Source: Stomorhina lunata (Eukaryota > Arthropoda > Insecta > Diptera > Rhiniidae). Taken from it: a stretch of DNA of 64,000 nucleotides. The translations under genes were made by a program, and so were the position numbers. The stretch's first letter is position 1, and each line of letters opens with the position of its first letter. A model generated the notes under the pieces. The model worked only from the letters and a program-made list of their open reading frames with translations. It was not told the origin of the DNA and did no database searches. Shown here in pieces: positions 34,898 through 47,060 of the stretch. Location of the stretch: contig OW121740.1 in NCBI GenBank assembly GCA_933228675.1, positions 31,363,632 through 31,427,631 on the forward strand, written 5' to 3'.

Positions 34898-35300
34898 ACT
34901 TATTTTTCTTCTCATTATATAAGCTGCAATTCTCAATAGAATTTGATGAAATTAGGCATACGTCTATTAGTTGACCATAAACAAGAGCTCTACAAATTTT
35001 TGTTGAAATCCGTCTATTCCTAGAGGTACTTGCCTTGGACTTACACTCAAATGCAATTTGATTAAAAAGTTAAGCCTAAACGACTGCAACACTTTTTGCG
35101 TAAATTATGCACAAGAATCTACATGATTTTTTCAGAAAATTTTGAATTTTGTTTTACGATCGAAAAATTTGGGTTTTTGTTTTTCGGTCAATCTAAAAAA
35201 TACACATCCGCCTTTCACGTGGTTATAGTGGGAACAAAAACCAAGCCAACATAGTTTTTGTTCAAAGAAAAACGAAAACACTAAATTTTGATATATTTTT
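34898..35300 (-). repeat. Family D repeat, inverted fragment
   Basis: The reverse complement matches 48690-49060 over its length: 'aaaagtgttgcagtcgttta', 'ataaccacgtgaaagg', 'attcaaaattttctgaaaa' and one about 155-bp unit with 'gacggatttcaac'. It lies in opposite orientation to the family D array 400 bases downstream. Confidence 0.75.
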
Positions 35301-35514
35301 CCTCTGCAGATGCGTGAGCACAAATCATGCTCAGATGAAAATATTTAGCTTTGACGAGTATTATCGCTACTAGCGTAAGCCTATCAACCAGATTTCGTAT
35401 TCTTTTGTTTACCATAAAGCCACAACCAAATTCCTGTCTACTTTCATAAAAGCTATAATATAGGTCACCTTTTAGTGCGTTGGCGATGGTATTTCTCCTG
35501 CAAAAAAGTCATTT

Positions 35515-35685
35515 TTTCCAGCCAGCCAGACGGACCGACGGACGGACATCGCTAAATCGACTCAGAAAGTGATTCTAAGCCTATTGGTATACTAAAAGGC
35601 GGGTCTAGGACAAATATTTTCATGCGTTACATACATCAGCACAAACTCATAATACCCTTTCCACCTATGGCTGCGAAGGGTATAA
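35515..35685 (-). repeat. Family A repeat, head fragment
   Basis: GACGGACCGACGGACGGACA (35528-35547), 'tcgctaaatcgactcagaa' and the TATACCC-type end in complement (to 35685) are the first 170 bases of family A in reverse. It abuts the family D array. Confidence 0.8.
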
Positions 35686-36740
35686 ATAGGGGTCCAAGAC
35701 AGGTACCCCAAGAAGTCGATGGATTTTAACCAAAATTAGTAGAGCTCTTTCTTGGATCAAAAAATAAGAGTGTGACGAATTTGATCAAATTCTATTGAAA
35801 ATTGCGGGTTGTACATAGAGAAGGAAAATAAGTGAAAAAATGGGGTTCCAAGGGAGGTACTTCAAGGAGTCGTCAGATTTCAACCAAAATTAGTGGGGCT
35901 ATTTTTTGGATCAAAAAAATAGAAGTGTGCTAAACTTTATCAAATTTTATTGAAAATTGCGGTTTATTCATTGAGAAGGAAATTAAGTGAAAAAATGGGG
36001 TTCCAAAGAAAGTACCCAAGCAGTAGACGGATTTCAACCAAAATTAGTACAGCTCTTTTTTAATCAAAAAGTATAAGTATGCCGAATTTTATCAAAGTCT
36101 ATCGAAAATTACGGGTTATACATTGAGAAGGAAAATAAGTGAAAAAATGGGGGTTCAATGGAGGTACAACAAGGAGTAAACGGATTTCAACCAAAACTAT
36201 TAGAGCTCATTTTTGAATGAAAAAAAGAAATAGAAGTGTGTCAAATTTGATCAAATTCTATTGAAAATAGCGCTTTATACATTGAGAATTAAAATAAGTG
36301 AAAAGATGTGTTTCCAAGGGAGGCAACCCAAGGAGTTGACGGATTTCAACCAAAACAAGTGGAGCTCTTTCTTGGGTCAAATAATAGAGTTGTGCCGAAT
36401 TTGCATGAAATTCTGGTAAAAATTGCGGTTATACATTGAGAAGAAAATAAAGTGAAAAAATGGGGGTCCAAAGGAGGTACCCTTAAGGAGTAGACGGATT
36501 TCAAAGTTTTTTTTGAATTTTTCTTATCTATATAAACCTAAACAAGTGTGCCAAATTTCATCGTTGTAGGATCATTCCTTCTATTTTTTGCAGTTGGATG
36601 TATGAAGATATATCACTGTGTGCCGTGACCCTTCAATCATATTTCATTTGACTGCAGTCTCATCAGATTTATATTAATCAAGAACATCCATCAACTGGAT
36701 CAGACCACCTTCACTGCAAATATGCTCGGCGTTGGACCCT
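35686..36740 (+). repeat. Family D repeat with five tandem about 155-bp units
   Basis: Units start with GGGGTTCCAAGGGAGGTAC-like sequence at about 35689, 35843, 35997, 36149, 36308 and 36462. They carry 'gacggatttcaaccaaaa', 'agctctttcttggatca', 'attgaaaattgcgg' and 'gagaaggaaaataagtgaaa'. A non-repeated end follows (36530-36740: 'catcgttgtaggatca', 'aagaacatccatcaa') and is shared with 49530-49690. No protein is encoded. Confidence 0.85.
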
Positions 36741-37745
36741 AAAAGGTTGTAAGGAAAAAAGTACCTTTATGGGCAATTTCACACTATTAAGTAATCATTT
36801 TTATAAATAGGCTTTAGGTGTTTCTAAATTTTGAGCTCAAAAGAAATAAGATTTAATTATATTTAGTAAAGCCAAAAATATAGTTTAAGAATATTATAAT
36901 TCTTTCTTTGGTTCATTATTCTAGTGTACTTTTTCGTATTAATGTAACAACCAATTTTAATCTGCACTTTTACCCCATGTAAAAAAGTATGTAATCATTC
37001 GGGTGAAATGAAATGTAATTTCAAATACAGATTTCAAATTAACTGAATCTACATATTAACACTTATCTAGAAAAAACGTTTATTACAGCTTATGTACCAT
37101 ATGTACTTATTTATTTACTATTTTACATGAAAATGTGCTCAAAAAGAAAAAGTTTAATTTACTGATTACAATGTTGGAAAAAATGTAAATAAAAAAAAGA
37201 TGAACAAAATTAAGGTAATGTGTGTTCCATTTACCGGTATTTTTTTACACTTAACATTTTCCTCTAAAAAAACACTAAAGATTAGACAAAATTTGTTGTG
37301 TAGGGTGGCCAGGTTTCAGAAGTACTTGACGTAAATATATTTTAACTGAAATTTATTTACTGGATAAACAAAATTTATGGAGTGTAAATAATCGTATAGT
37401 TATTATATACTTTTTCGAGATTTCTATGATAATTTTATTTAATTAATTTATGAAAGTGAATTTTGGTGAAGCCTGGTCTCTTTTCATTCCTTTTTAGATA
37501 CTATACAAAGTGACAATATATGCAAATATAATGTTAAAGGTGTCAACTAAATTGCAGTACTTGTAAGAATATATTACGCGGAAAATAAGAAAATGTACTG
37601 CAATTTTCTAAGTAAACTTTAAGTTTTTTTTTCAGAGTAAAGAAAATGTACAACTTCTTATGTTATACCTATTTAAAGTATTTTTAAAGGATAAAATAAA
37701 ATCTTACACTATCAGGCAGTTGAATTTGGAAATTGTATTATGAAA
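36741..37745. other. AT-rich intergenic stretch, nothing recognised
   Basis: No coding, repeat or terminal structures were noticed over about 1 kb. Confidence 0.4.
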
Positions 37746-37749
37746 TAAG

Positions 37750-37800
37750 TAGTCAGTCTTGTCCGATCATATGATACCCAACCTACTGGGGTCAAATGTG
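37750..37800 (-). repeat. Degenerate family A tail, left flank of a satellite array
   Basis: 'gtcagtcttgtccgatcata' then 'tgatacccaacctactgggg' and 'tcaaa' corresponds to the reversed family A tail (GTCGGTCAAGCCCGACCATA, CGATACCCTTCACCACTAAG). Confidence 0.6.
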
Positions 37801-37924
37801 GTCTACAATATAGTTAAATAGTATAATTAAAACATTTTACCATTAATATTATTAATATTATACACATACATTACAGTGCCCTACTTTTTATGGCGAAAAT
37901 TTAACTTTGTAATATAAAATGACG

Positions 37925-39560
37925 TAAATTTTTCAAAAATTTCCTATTTTCATAGGAAATTTTTCAAAAATTTCCTATTTTTATAGGAAATTTTTCAAAA
38001 ATTTCCTATTTATCCAGGAAATTTTTCAAAAGTTTCCTATTTCTATAGGAAATTTTTCAAAAATTTCCTATTTCTATGGGAAATTTTTTCAAAAATTTCC
38101 TATTTTTATAGGAAATTTTTCAAAAATTTCCTATTTTTATTGGAAATTTTTCAAAAATTTCCTATTTTTATAGGAAATTTTTCAAAAATTTCCTATTTTT
38201 ATAGGAAATTTTTCAAAAATTTCCTATTTTTATAGGAAATTTTTCAAAAATTTCCTATTTTTATAGGAAATTTTTCAAAAATTTCCTATTTTTATAGGAA
38301 ATTTTTCAAAAATTTCCTATTTTTATAGGAAATTTTTCAAAAATTTCCTATTTTTATAGGAAATTTTTCAAAAATTTCCTATTTTTATAGGAAATTTTTC
38401 AAAAATTTCCTATTTTTATAGGAAATTTTTCAAAAATTTCCAATTTTTATAGGAAATTTTTCAAAAATTTCCTATTTTTATAGGAAATTTTTCAAAAATT
38501 TCCTATTTTTATAGGAAATTTTTCAAAAATTTCCTATTTTTATAGGAAATTTTTCAAAAATTTCCTATTTTTATTGGAAATTTTTCAAAAATTTCCTATT
38601 TTTATAGGAAATTTTTCAAAAATTTCCTATTTTTATAGGAAATTTTTCAAAAATTTCCTATTCTTATAGGAAATTTTTCAAAAATTTCCTATTTTTATAG
38701 GAAATTTTTTAAAAATTTCCTATTTTTATAGGAAATTTTTTAAAATTTTCCTATTTTTTATAGGAAATTTTTTAAAATTTTCCTATTTTTTATAGGAAAT
38801 TTTTCAAAAATTTCCTATTTTTATAGGAAATTTTTCAAAAATTTCCTATTCTTATAGGAAATTTTTCAAAAATTTCCTATTTTTACAGGAAATTTTTCAA
38901 AAATTTCCTATTTTTATAGGAAATTTTTCAAAAATTTCCTATTTTTATAGGAAATTTTTCAAAAATTTCCTATTTTTATAGGAAATTTTTCAAAAATTTC
39001 CTATTTTTATAGGAAATTTTTCAAAAACTTCCTATTTTTATAGGAAATTTTTCAAAATTTCCTATTTTTATAGGAAATTTTTCAAAAATTTCCTATTTTT
39101 ATAGGAAATTTTTCAAAAATTTCCTATTTTTATAGGAAATTTTTCAAAAATTTCCTATTTTTATAGGAAATTTTTCAAAAATTTCCTGTTTTTATAGGAA
39201 ATTTTTCAAAAATTTCCTATTTTTATAGGAAATTTTTCAAAAATTTCCTATTTTTATAGGAAATTTTTCAAAAATTTCCTATTTTTATAGGAAATTTTTC
39301 AAAAATTTCCTGTTTTTATAGGAAATTTTTCAAAAATTTCCTGTTTTTATAGCAAATTTTTCAAAAATTTCCTATTTTTATAGGAAATTTTTCAAAAATT
39401 TCCTATTTATATAGGAAATTTTTCAAAAATTTCCTATTTTTATAGGAAATTTTTCATAAATTTCCTATTTTTAAAGGAAATTTTTCAAAAATTTCCTATT
39501 TTTATAGGAAATTTTTTTAAAAATTCCTATTTTTATAGGAAATTAAAAAAAATCCTATTT
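37925..39560 (+). repeat. 31-bp dyad-symmetric minisatellite array 1, about 52 units
   Basis: The unit is TTTCCTATTTTTATAGG followed by AAATTTTTCAAAAA, with a period of 31 (for example CCTATTTTTA at 38161 and 38192). TTTCCTAT and ATAGGAAA are inverted to each other, and AAATTTTT and AAAAATTT likewise, so each unit consists of two small hairpins. The central units are nearly identical, and variants accumulate at both edges and near 38730-38800. Confidence 0.97.
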
Positions 39561-39589
39561 TTTATTCAAAATCAGTTTATATTTTGTAT

Positions 39590-39655
39590 TAGTGGTATAG
39601 GATATCACATGGTCGGTCGTACTTAGCAAACTATTTAATTTTCTTACTAATTTTT
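39590..39655 (+). repeat. Degenerate family A tail, right flank of the satellite array
   Basis: 'ttagtggtataggatatcac' followed by 'atggtcggtcgtacttagca' and 'ttcttacta' follows the family A tail (TTAGTGGTGAAGGGTATCGT, ATGGTCGGGCTTGACCGACT). With 37750-37800 it forms an inverted pair around array 1. Confidence 0.6.
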
Positions 39656-39659
39656 TTCC

Positions 39660-40585
39660 ATATCAACCTTTCTTAAGATAAGATTACCTTGCATATACTG
39701 AAATTTGTTCATGCTGTTAACAAATTTACATACATTCCGACCAATACTCTGCCAAAAATCTAAAAAAACCGAAATATATTCATATGGTAGTTGTCGCACG
39801 TATTTTGACGACACGTCGTCATCACCTTTTTTACATTCTTTTTTGCCAAATATTTTTTTGCAGTATGTTCTTTACTTTCGCTGCTATGTCATACAGTCAT
39901 ATATACATATGTATATGTATAAGTATATGAAAACATGGAAGTTTAAAATCTTTTCATAAGATTCTATATTTTTTTACACATTTTTCCAATTTTTTACACG
40001 TAAATACATACGCCGTACGCAAATAAGTTTGTGTATCATTCAGTATTTTTACTTTTGTGTCTTGTCGTTGTTAACGTATTCAATGGTTCATTACGCTAAT
40101 GCCATGATTGCGAATAGTTATAATGTTCATGCAACCACTTAAAATACATAAGAGAAAATTTAAATAAAAATGCATAAAAAATGAGTCTGAAATAATTTAA
40201 TTTTATTCTTTTTCGATTCAATGATTTTGCAAAAATACTGGCATTTTATTATTCTTCAATTTAAAGCAATTATTGTGTTTTGTCGTAAAATTATTGAACT
40301 TTTACAAAAGTTTCTGTAAAAATATTTAATTGGATGTTAAGGTAGGTTAACAAATTACGACTATAAGTAACGAATATTATCACTTGTGACATACATATAA
40401 TGCATGCCCTAATACAAATGAAATATGTCCTGCTATAAAGACTCTTAAGTATAACAAATGTCTTGACCTTGATAACAGAGCTTGTGTTGACTGATCCACA
40501 GTCGCAGTTGCTAATACCTAAAAATGTGGTAGCGGACGACATTTCACTCAATGTGCCTCAAAAGGACACTTACACTCCACTAAAA
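39660..40585. other. Intergenic stretch, nothing recognised
   Basis: The frames at 39705-39959 and 40291-40551 have no recognisable domain or supporting splice context. The sequence is not obviously repetitive. Confidence 0.4.
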
Positions 40586-40589
40586 ATTT

Positions 40590-43090
40590 CGTTATAAAAA
40601 AATTTTTCAAAACTTTTCCATTTTTATAGGAAATTTTTAAAAATCTCCTATTTTTATGGGAAATTTTACAAAAGTTTTCTATTTTTATAGAAAATTTATC
40701 AAAAATTTTTCTAGCAAATTTTTTAAAAATTTCCCATTTCTTAAGGAAATTTTTAAAAATGTCCTATTTTTATAGGAAATTTTTCAAAAACTTCCTATAT
40801 TTTAAAGGAACTTTTTCAAAAATTTTGTAGGAAATTTTACAAAAATTTTATATTTTTATGGGAAATTTTTTAAAAATTTTCTATTTTTATAGGCTATTTT
40901 TCAAATATTTCCTATTGTTATAGGAAATTTTTCAAAAATTTCCAATTTTTATAGGAAATTTTTCAAAAAGTTCCAATTTTTAAAGGAAATTTTTCAAAAA
41001 TTTCCAATTTTTATAGGAAATTTTTCAAACAATTTCCAATTTTTTACTTGAAATATCCTATAAGAAATTTTTAAAATATTTCCTTTTTTTATTGGAAATT
41101 TTTCAAAAATTTCATATTTTAATACGTTATTTTTATAGGAAATTTTTCAAAAACTTCAAATTTTTATAGGAAATTTTTAAAAAATTTCCACTTTTTATAG
41201 GAAATTTTTTAAAAATGTCCTATTTTTATAGGAAGTTTTTCAAAAATTTCCTATTTTTTAAAGGAAATTTTTCAAAAATTTCCTATTTTTAAAAGGAAAT
41301 TTTGCAAAAATTTCCTATTTTTAAAAGGAAATTTTTCAAAAATTTCCTATTTTTTAAAGGAAATTTTTCAAAAATTTCCATTTTTATAGGAAATTTTTCA
41401 AAAATTTCTACTTTTATAGAAATTTTTTCAAAAATTTTCTATTTTTATAGAAAATTTTTCAAAAATTTCCTATAAAAATAGGAAATTTTTGAAAAATTTC
41501 CTATTTTTATAGGAAATTTTTCAAAAATTTCATATTTTTATAGGAAATTTTTCAAAAATTTCCTATTTTTATAGGAAATTTTTCAAAAATTTCCTATTTT
41601 TATAGGAAATTTTTCAAAAATTTCCTATTTCTATAGAAAATTTTTCAAAAATTTCCTATTTTTATAGGAAATTTTTCAAAAGTTTACTATTTTTATAGGA
41701 AATTTTTCAAAAATTTCCTATTTTTATAGGAAATTTTTTAAAAATTTCCAATTTTTATAGGAAATTTTTCAAAAATTTCCTATTTTTATAGGAAATTTTT
41801 CAAAAATTTCTTATTTTTATAGGAAATTCTTCACAAATTTCCTATTTTTATAGGAAAATCTTCACAAATTTTCTATTTTTATAGGAAATTCTTTAAAAAT
41901 TTCCTATTTTTAAAAGAAATTCTTCAAGAATTTCATATTTTTATAGGAAATTTTTCAAGAATTTCATATTTTTATTGGAAATTCTTCAAAAATTTCAAAT
42001 TTTAATAGGAAAATTAAAAAAAAAATTCCTATTTTTATAGGAAATTCTACAAAAATTTCCTATTTTTATAGGAAATTCTTTAAAAATTTTCTATTTTTTA
42101 TAGGAAATTCTTCAACAATTTCCTATATTTATAGGAAATTCTTCAAAAGTTTCCTATTTTTATAGGAAAGTCTTCAAAAAATTTCCTATTTTTATTGGAA
42201 ATTCTTCAAAAATTTAATATTTTTTATATGATGTTTCCTATTTTTTCGTAGGAAGTTTTTAGAAAAATTTCTATTTTTATAGGAAATTTTTAGAAAAATT
42301 TCTATTTTTGTAAGAAATTTTTCAAAAATTTCCTATTTTTAAAGGAAATTTTTTAAAAATTTCTTATTTTTATGGGAATTTTTTTCATAAATTTCCTATT
42401 TTTATAGGAAATTTTTCAAAAATTTCCCATGTTTATAGGAAAATTTTCAAAAATTTTCTATTTTTATGGAAATTTTTCAAAAATTTTCTATTGTTATAGG
42501 AAATCTTTCAAAAATTTCCTATTTTTATAGGAAATTTTTCAAAAATTTCCTATTTTTGTAAGAAAATTTTTCAAAAATTTCCAATTTTGATAGGAAAATT
42601 TTCAAAAATTTCTAATTTTTATAGAAAATTCTTGAAAAATTTCCTACTTTTACAGGAAATTTTTCAAAAATTTCCTAGTTTGATAAGAAATTCTTCAAAA
42701 ATTTCCTATTTTTATAGGAAATTCTTCAGAAATTTCCTATTTTTATAGGAAATTCTTCAAAAATTTTATATTGTTATAGGAAATCCTTCTAAAATTTCGT
42801 ATTTTTTATATGAAGTTTCTTATTTTTATAGGAAAATTTCTATCTTTATAAGAAATTTTTCAAAACTTTCCTATTTTTATAGGAAATTTTTCAAAAATTT
42901 CTTATTTTTATGGGAAATTTTTCAAAAATTTCTTATTTTTATGGGAAATTTTTCAAAAATTCCGTATTTTTTATAGAAAATTTTTGAAAAATTTCTTATT
43001 TTTATAGGAAAATTTACAAAAATTTACTATTTTTACAAATAAATTTAAAAAAATCCTATTTTTATTGGAAATTTTTAAAAAATTTAAAAA
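40590..43090 (+). repeat. 31-bp-type minisatellite array 2, diverged, + orientation
   Basis: It has the same unit as array 1 but with many substitutions and units of 28-33 bases. Only 41500-41830 is fairly homogeneous. Near 41461-41500 one or two units are flipped (CCTATAAAAATAGG and TTTTTGAAAAA instead of CCTATTTTTATAGG and TTTTTCAAAAA). From about 41830 to 42780 many units share TTCTTCAAAAATTTC instead of TTTTTCAAAAATTTC, a local variant family. Confidence 0.95.
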
Positions 43091-43895
43091 AATTGCTATG
43101 CAATTCCAGAGGACGGAAATCGATATTTAGGATAAGCTAAAGTTAAAACTTTGACAGTATAACTTAAATTTTTAAAACTTAAATCAAAAAGACCCAAATC
43201 TTGGTTCTACTCTATCCATTAAATTGCTAGTAATTGTATATGTAGTAAAAAGTTTTTTAAAATCTATGTATTCGCACGAATACATAAGAACATAAATAAA
43301 TATATGTTGTAGTGAAGTGGTGGCAAAATTGTGCTGACGTTTGCGGGTACTATCAACCAATCAAACTTTTTTTTTTGCTTTCACTGTTTCATACTCCAGT
43401 TAACAAAGATTCATTCACTTTCGCAGTGACATTTTTTATTCTACCATTTTTTCATCTTTTTTGTTCAAGTACTCATGTGAGTAGAGTAGAGTGAAAATGT
43501 CAAACGATAGCATTTGTTTTTATTTTTTTAGCAGTTTTTAATGGAGTCAGTTCTAAGATATAGTTTTTGGTAGTTTTGTTTTTAATGAAGTTATTCAGAG
43601 TTTTTTTCACAGAAATTGTTAGTTTGGTTTAATTTTTGTATGTTTGTTTTTAAAGCAGATATAGACGAGTTCTTAAATTAAAATTGCACAAACTTAATAA
43701 TGAAATAAATGTATTTGATTTGGAAAATAAAATAAATTAAATTTTTGTGTCAAGTTTTTCCTATTTTTGTTAGATTTATTTTGGTTGTAGCAAAAAATAT
43801 GGACAAAAATCAATATTTTTAATTTTTGGAGTTGAAAAAATCAAACAAATTTTTGATCGCACAATAAATATTTTTTTTATGTTTTATTGCGGGAT
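43091..43895. other. Spacer between oppositely oriented arrays
   Basis: About 800 bases without satellite units. The 60-codon frame at 43312-43494 has no domain. Sequence near 43900 already grades into reversed units. Confidence 0.5.
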
Positions 43896-43899
43896 AAGA

Positions 43900-46800
43900 A
43901 ATGAAAAATTTCCTATAAAACTAAGAAAATTTTCAAAAAGATAACAAATTTTTGAATAATTTCCTACAAAAACAAGACATTCTTAAAAAAATTCCTTATA
44001 AAAAAAAGAAAATTTTTTCAAATTTTCCTAAAGAGAAGAATTTTTAAAAAATTTTTGATAAATTTCCTATAAAAATAATATAAAAATATAACAATAATAA
44101 ATTTGAAAAAAAAATTGTTATAAAAACAAGAAATTTTCGAAAAATTTTCTATAAAAATAGGAAAGTTTTAAAAAATTTCCTATAAGAATAGGAATTTTTT
44201 GAAAAAATTCCTATAAAAATAAATTTTTGAAAAACTTCTATAAAAATTAGAAATTTTAAAAAAATTCTATAAAAGTCAAAAATTTTTCATAAATTTCCTA
44301 TAAAATTAACAAATTTTTTCTACGAAATTTTCTGAAAATGTTTTTATAAAAATATAAAATTTTTGAAAAATTTCCTACAAAAATGGGAAATTTAACAAAA
44401 TTAGGAATTTTTTTAAACATTTCCTACAGGAATAGGAAATTTTGAAAAATTTCATACAAAAATATAATATTTCTGAAAAATTTCCCATAAAAAAGTAATG
44501 TTTTAAAAAATTTCCTATAAAAATATAAAACTTTTGTAAATTTCCTACAAAAATAAGAAATTTTTGAAAACTTTTCTGTAAAAATAAGAAACTTTTTAAA
44601 TATTTCCTTTAAAAATAAGAAATTTTTAAAATATTTCTTTTAAAAATAAGAAATTTTTTAAAATTTTCTTCAAAAATAGGATATTTTTGAAACATTTCCT
44701 ATGAAAATAGGAAATTTTTGAAAAATTTTCTATAAAAATAGGAAATTTTTGAAAATTTTCATATAAAAATAAGAAATTTTTGAAAAATTTCCTATAAAAT
44801 AAGAAACTTTTGAAAAATTTCTTATTTTTATAGGCAATTTTTGAAAAATTTCCTATAAAAATAAGAAATTTTTGAAAAATTTCCTATAAAAATGGGAAAT
44901 TTTTGAAAAATTTCCTATAAAAACAGGAAATTTTTGGAAAATTTCCTATAAAAATAGGAATTTTTTGGAAAATTTTCAATAAAAATAGGAAATTTTTGGA
45001 AAATTTCCTATAAAAATAGGAAATTTTTGGAAAATTTCCCATAAAAATAGGAAATTTTTCAAAAACTTCCTATAAAAATAGGAAATTTTTGAAAAATTTC
45101 CTATAAAAATAGGAAATTTTTGAAAAATTTCCTATAAAAATAGGAAATTTTTGAAAAATTTCCTATAAAAATAGGAAATTTTTGAAAAATTCCTATAAAA
45201 ATAGGAAATTTTTGAAAAAAATCATATAAAAATAGTAAATTTTTTAAAAATTTTCTATAAAAATAGTGAATTTTTGAAAAATTTTCTATAAAAATAGTAA
45301 ATTTTTGAAAAATTTCCTATAAAAATAGTAAATTTTTGAAAAATTTCTTATAAAAATGGTAAATTTTTGAAAAATTTCCTATAAAAATAGGAAATTTTTG
45401 AAAAATTTCCTATAAACATAGGAAATTTTTGAAAAATTCCGATAAAAATTGGAAATTTTTGAAAAATTTCCTATAAAAATAGTAAATTTTTGAAAAATTT
45501 CCTATAAAAATAGTAAATTTTTGAAAAATTTCCAATAAAAATCGGAAATTTTTGAAAAATTTCCTATAAAAATAGTAATTTTTTGAAAAATTTCCTATAA
45601 AAATAGGAAATTTTTGAAAAATTTCCTATAAAAATAGGAAATTTTTGAAAAATTTCCTATAAAAATAGGAAATTTTTGAAAAATTTCCTATAAAAATAGG
45701 AAATTTTTGAAAAATTTCCTATAAAAATAGGAAATTTTTGAAAAATTTCCTATAAAAATAGGAAATTTTTGAAAAATTTCCTATAAAAATAGGAAATTTT
45801 TGAAAAATTTCCTATAAAAATAGGAAATTTTTGAAAAATTTCCTATAAAAATAGGAAATTTTTGAAAAATTTCCTATAAAAATAGGAAATTTTTGAAAAA
45901 TTTCCTATAAAAATAGGAAATTTTTGAAAAATTTCCTATAAAAATAGGAAATTTTTTAAAAATTTCCTATAAAAATAGGAAATTTTTGAAAAATTTCCTA
46001 TAAAATTAGGAAATTTTTGAAAAATTTCCTATAAAAATAGGAAATTTTTGAAAAATTTCCTATAAAAATAGGAAATTTTTGAAAAATTTCCTATAAAAAT
46101 AGGAAATTTTTCAAAAATAGGAAATTTTTGAAAATTTTCCAATAAAAATAGGAAATTTTTGAAAATTTTCTTATAAAAATAGGAAATTTTTGAAAATTTT
46201 CTTATAAAAATAGGAAATTTTTGAAAAATTTCCTATAAAAATAGGAAATTTTTGAAAAATTTCTTATAAAAATAGGAAATTTTTGAAAAATTTTCTATAA
46301 AAATAGGAAATTTTTGAAAAATTTCCTATAAAAATAGGAAATTTTTGAAAAATTTCCTATAAAAATAGGAAATTTTTGAAAAATTTCCTATAAAAATAGG
46401 AAATTTTTGAAAAATTTCCTATAAAAATAGGAAATTTTTGAAAATGTTCCTATAAAAATAGGAAATTTTTGAAAATTTTCTTATAAAAATAGGAAATTTT
46501 TGAAAAATTTCCTATAAAAATAGTAAATTTTTTAAAAATTTCCTATAAAAATAGTAAATTTTTTAAAAATTTCCTATAAAAATAGTAAATTTTTTAAAAA
46601 TTTCCTATAAAAATAGTAAATTTTTGAAAAATTTCCTATAAAAATAGTAAATTTTTGAAAAATTTCCTATAAAAATAGTAAATTTTTGAAAAATTTCCTA
46701 TAAAAATAGTAAATTTTTGAAAAATTTCCTATAAAAATAGTAAATTTTTGAAAAATTTCTGATAAAAATTGGAAATTTTTGAAAAATTTCTTATAAAAAT

Positions 46801-47060
46801 AGGAAATTTTTGAAAAATTTCCTATAAAAAAAGTAAATTTTTGAAAAATTTCCTATAAAAATGGTTAATTTTTGAAAAATTTCCTATAAAAATAGTAAAT
46901 TTTTGAAAAATTTCCTATAAAAATAGTAACTTTTTGAAAAATTTCCTATAAAAACAGTAAATTTTTAAAAAAATTTCTATTAAAATAGGACATTTTTTAA
47001 AAAGTTTTTAAAAAGATAGGGAAAATTTCCTTAAAAAATAAGAAATTTTTGAAAAAATTT
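43900..47060 (-). repeat. 31-bp-type minisatellite array 3, reversed orientation
   Basis: The unit reads CCTATAAAAATAGG then AAATTTTTGAAAAATTT, the reverse complement of the unit of arrays 1 and 2. The core 45590-46090 is almost perfectly homogeneous. Blocks with AGTAAATTTTTGAAAAATTT (45290-45380, 46520-46950) form a separate subfamily. The first 900 bases are very diverged. A short + oriented piece occurs at about 44820-44835 (TTCTTATTTTTATAGG). Confidence 0.97.

Noticed and set aside
37925..39560. CRISPR array (31-bp regular repeats)
   Set aside because: There are no unique spacers between repeats; units are contiguous. The host is a eukaryote.
43312..43494. 60-codon frame in the spacer between arrays 2 and 3
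   Set aside because: It is short, Phe/Leu-rich as expected from the base composition, and has no domain or splice support.
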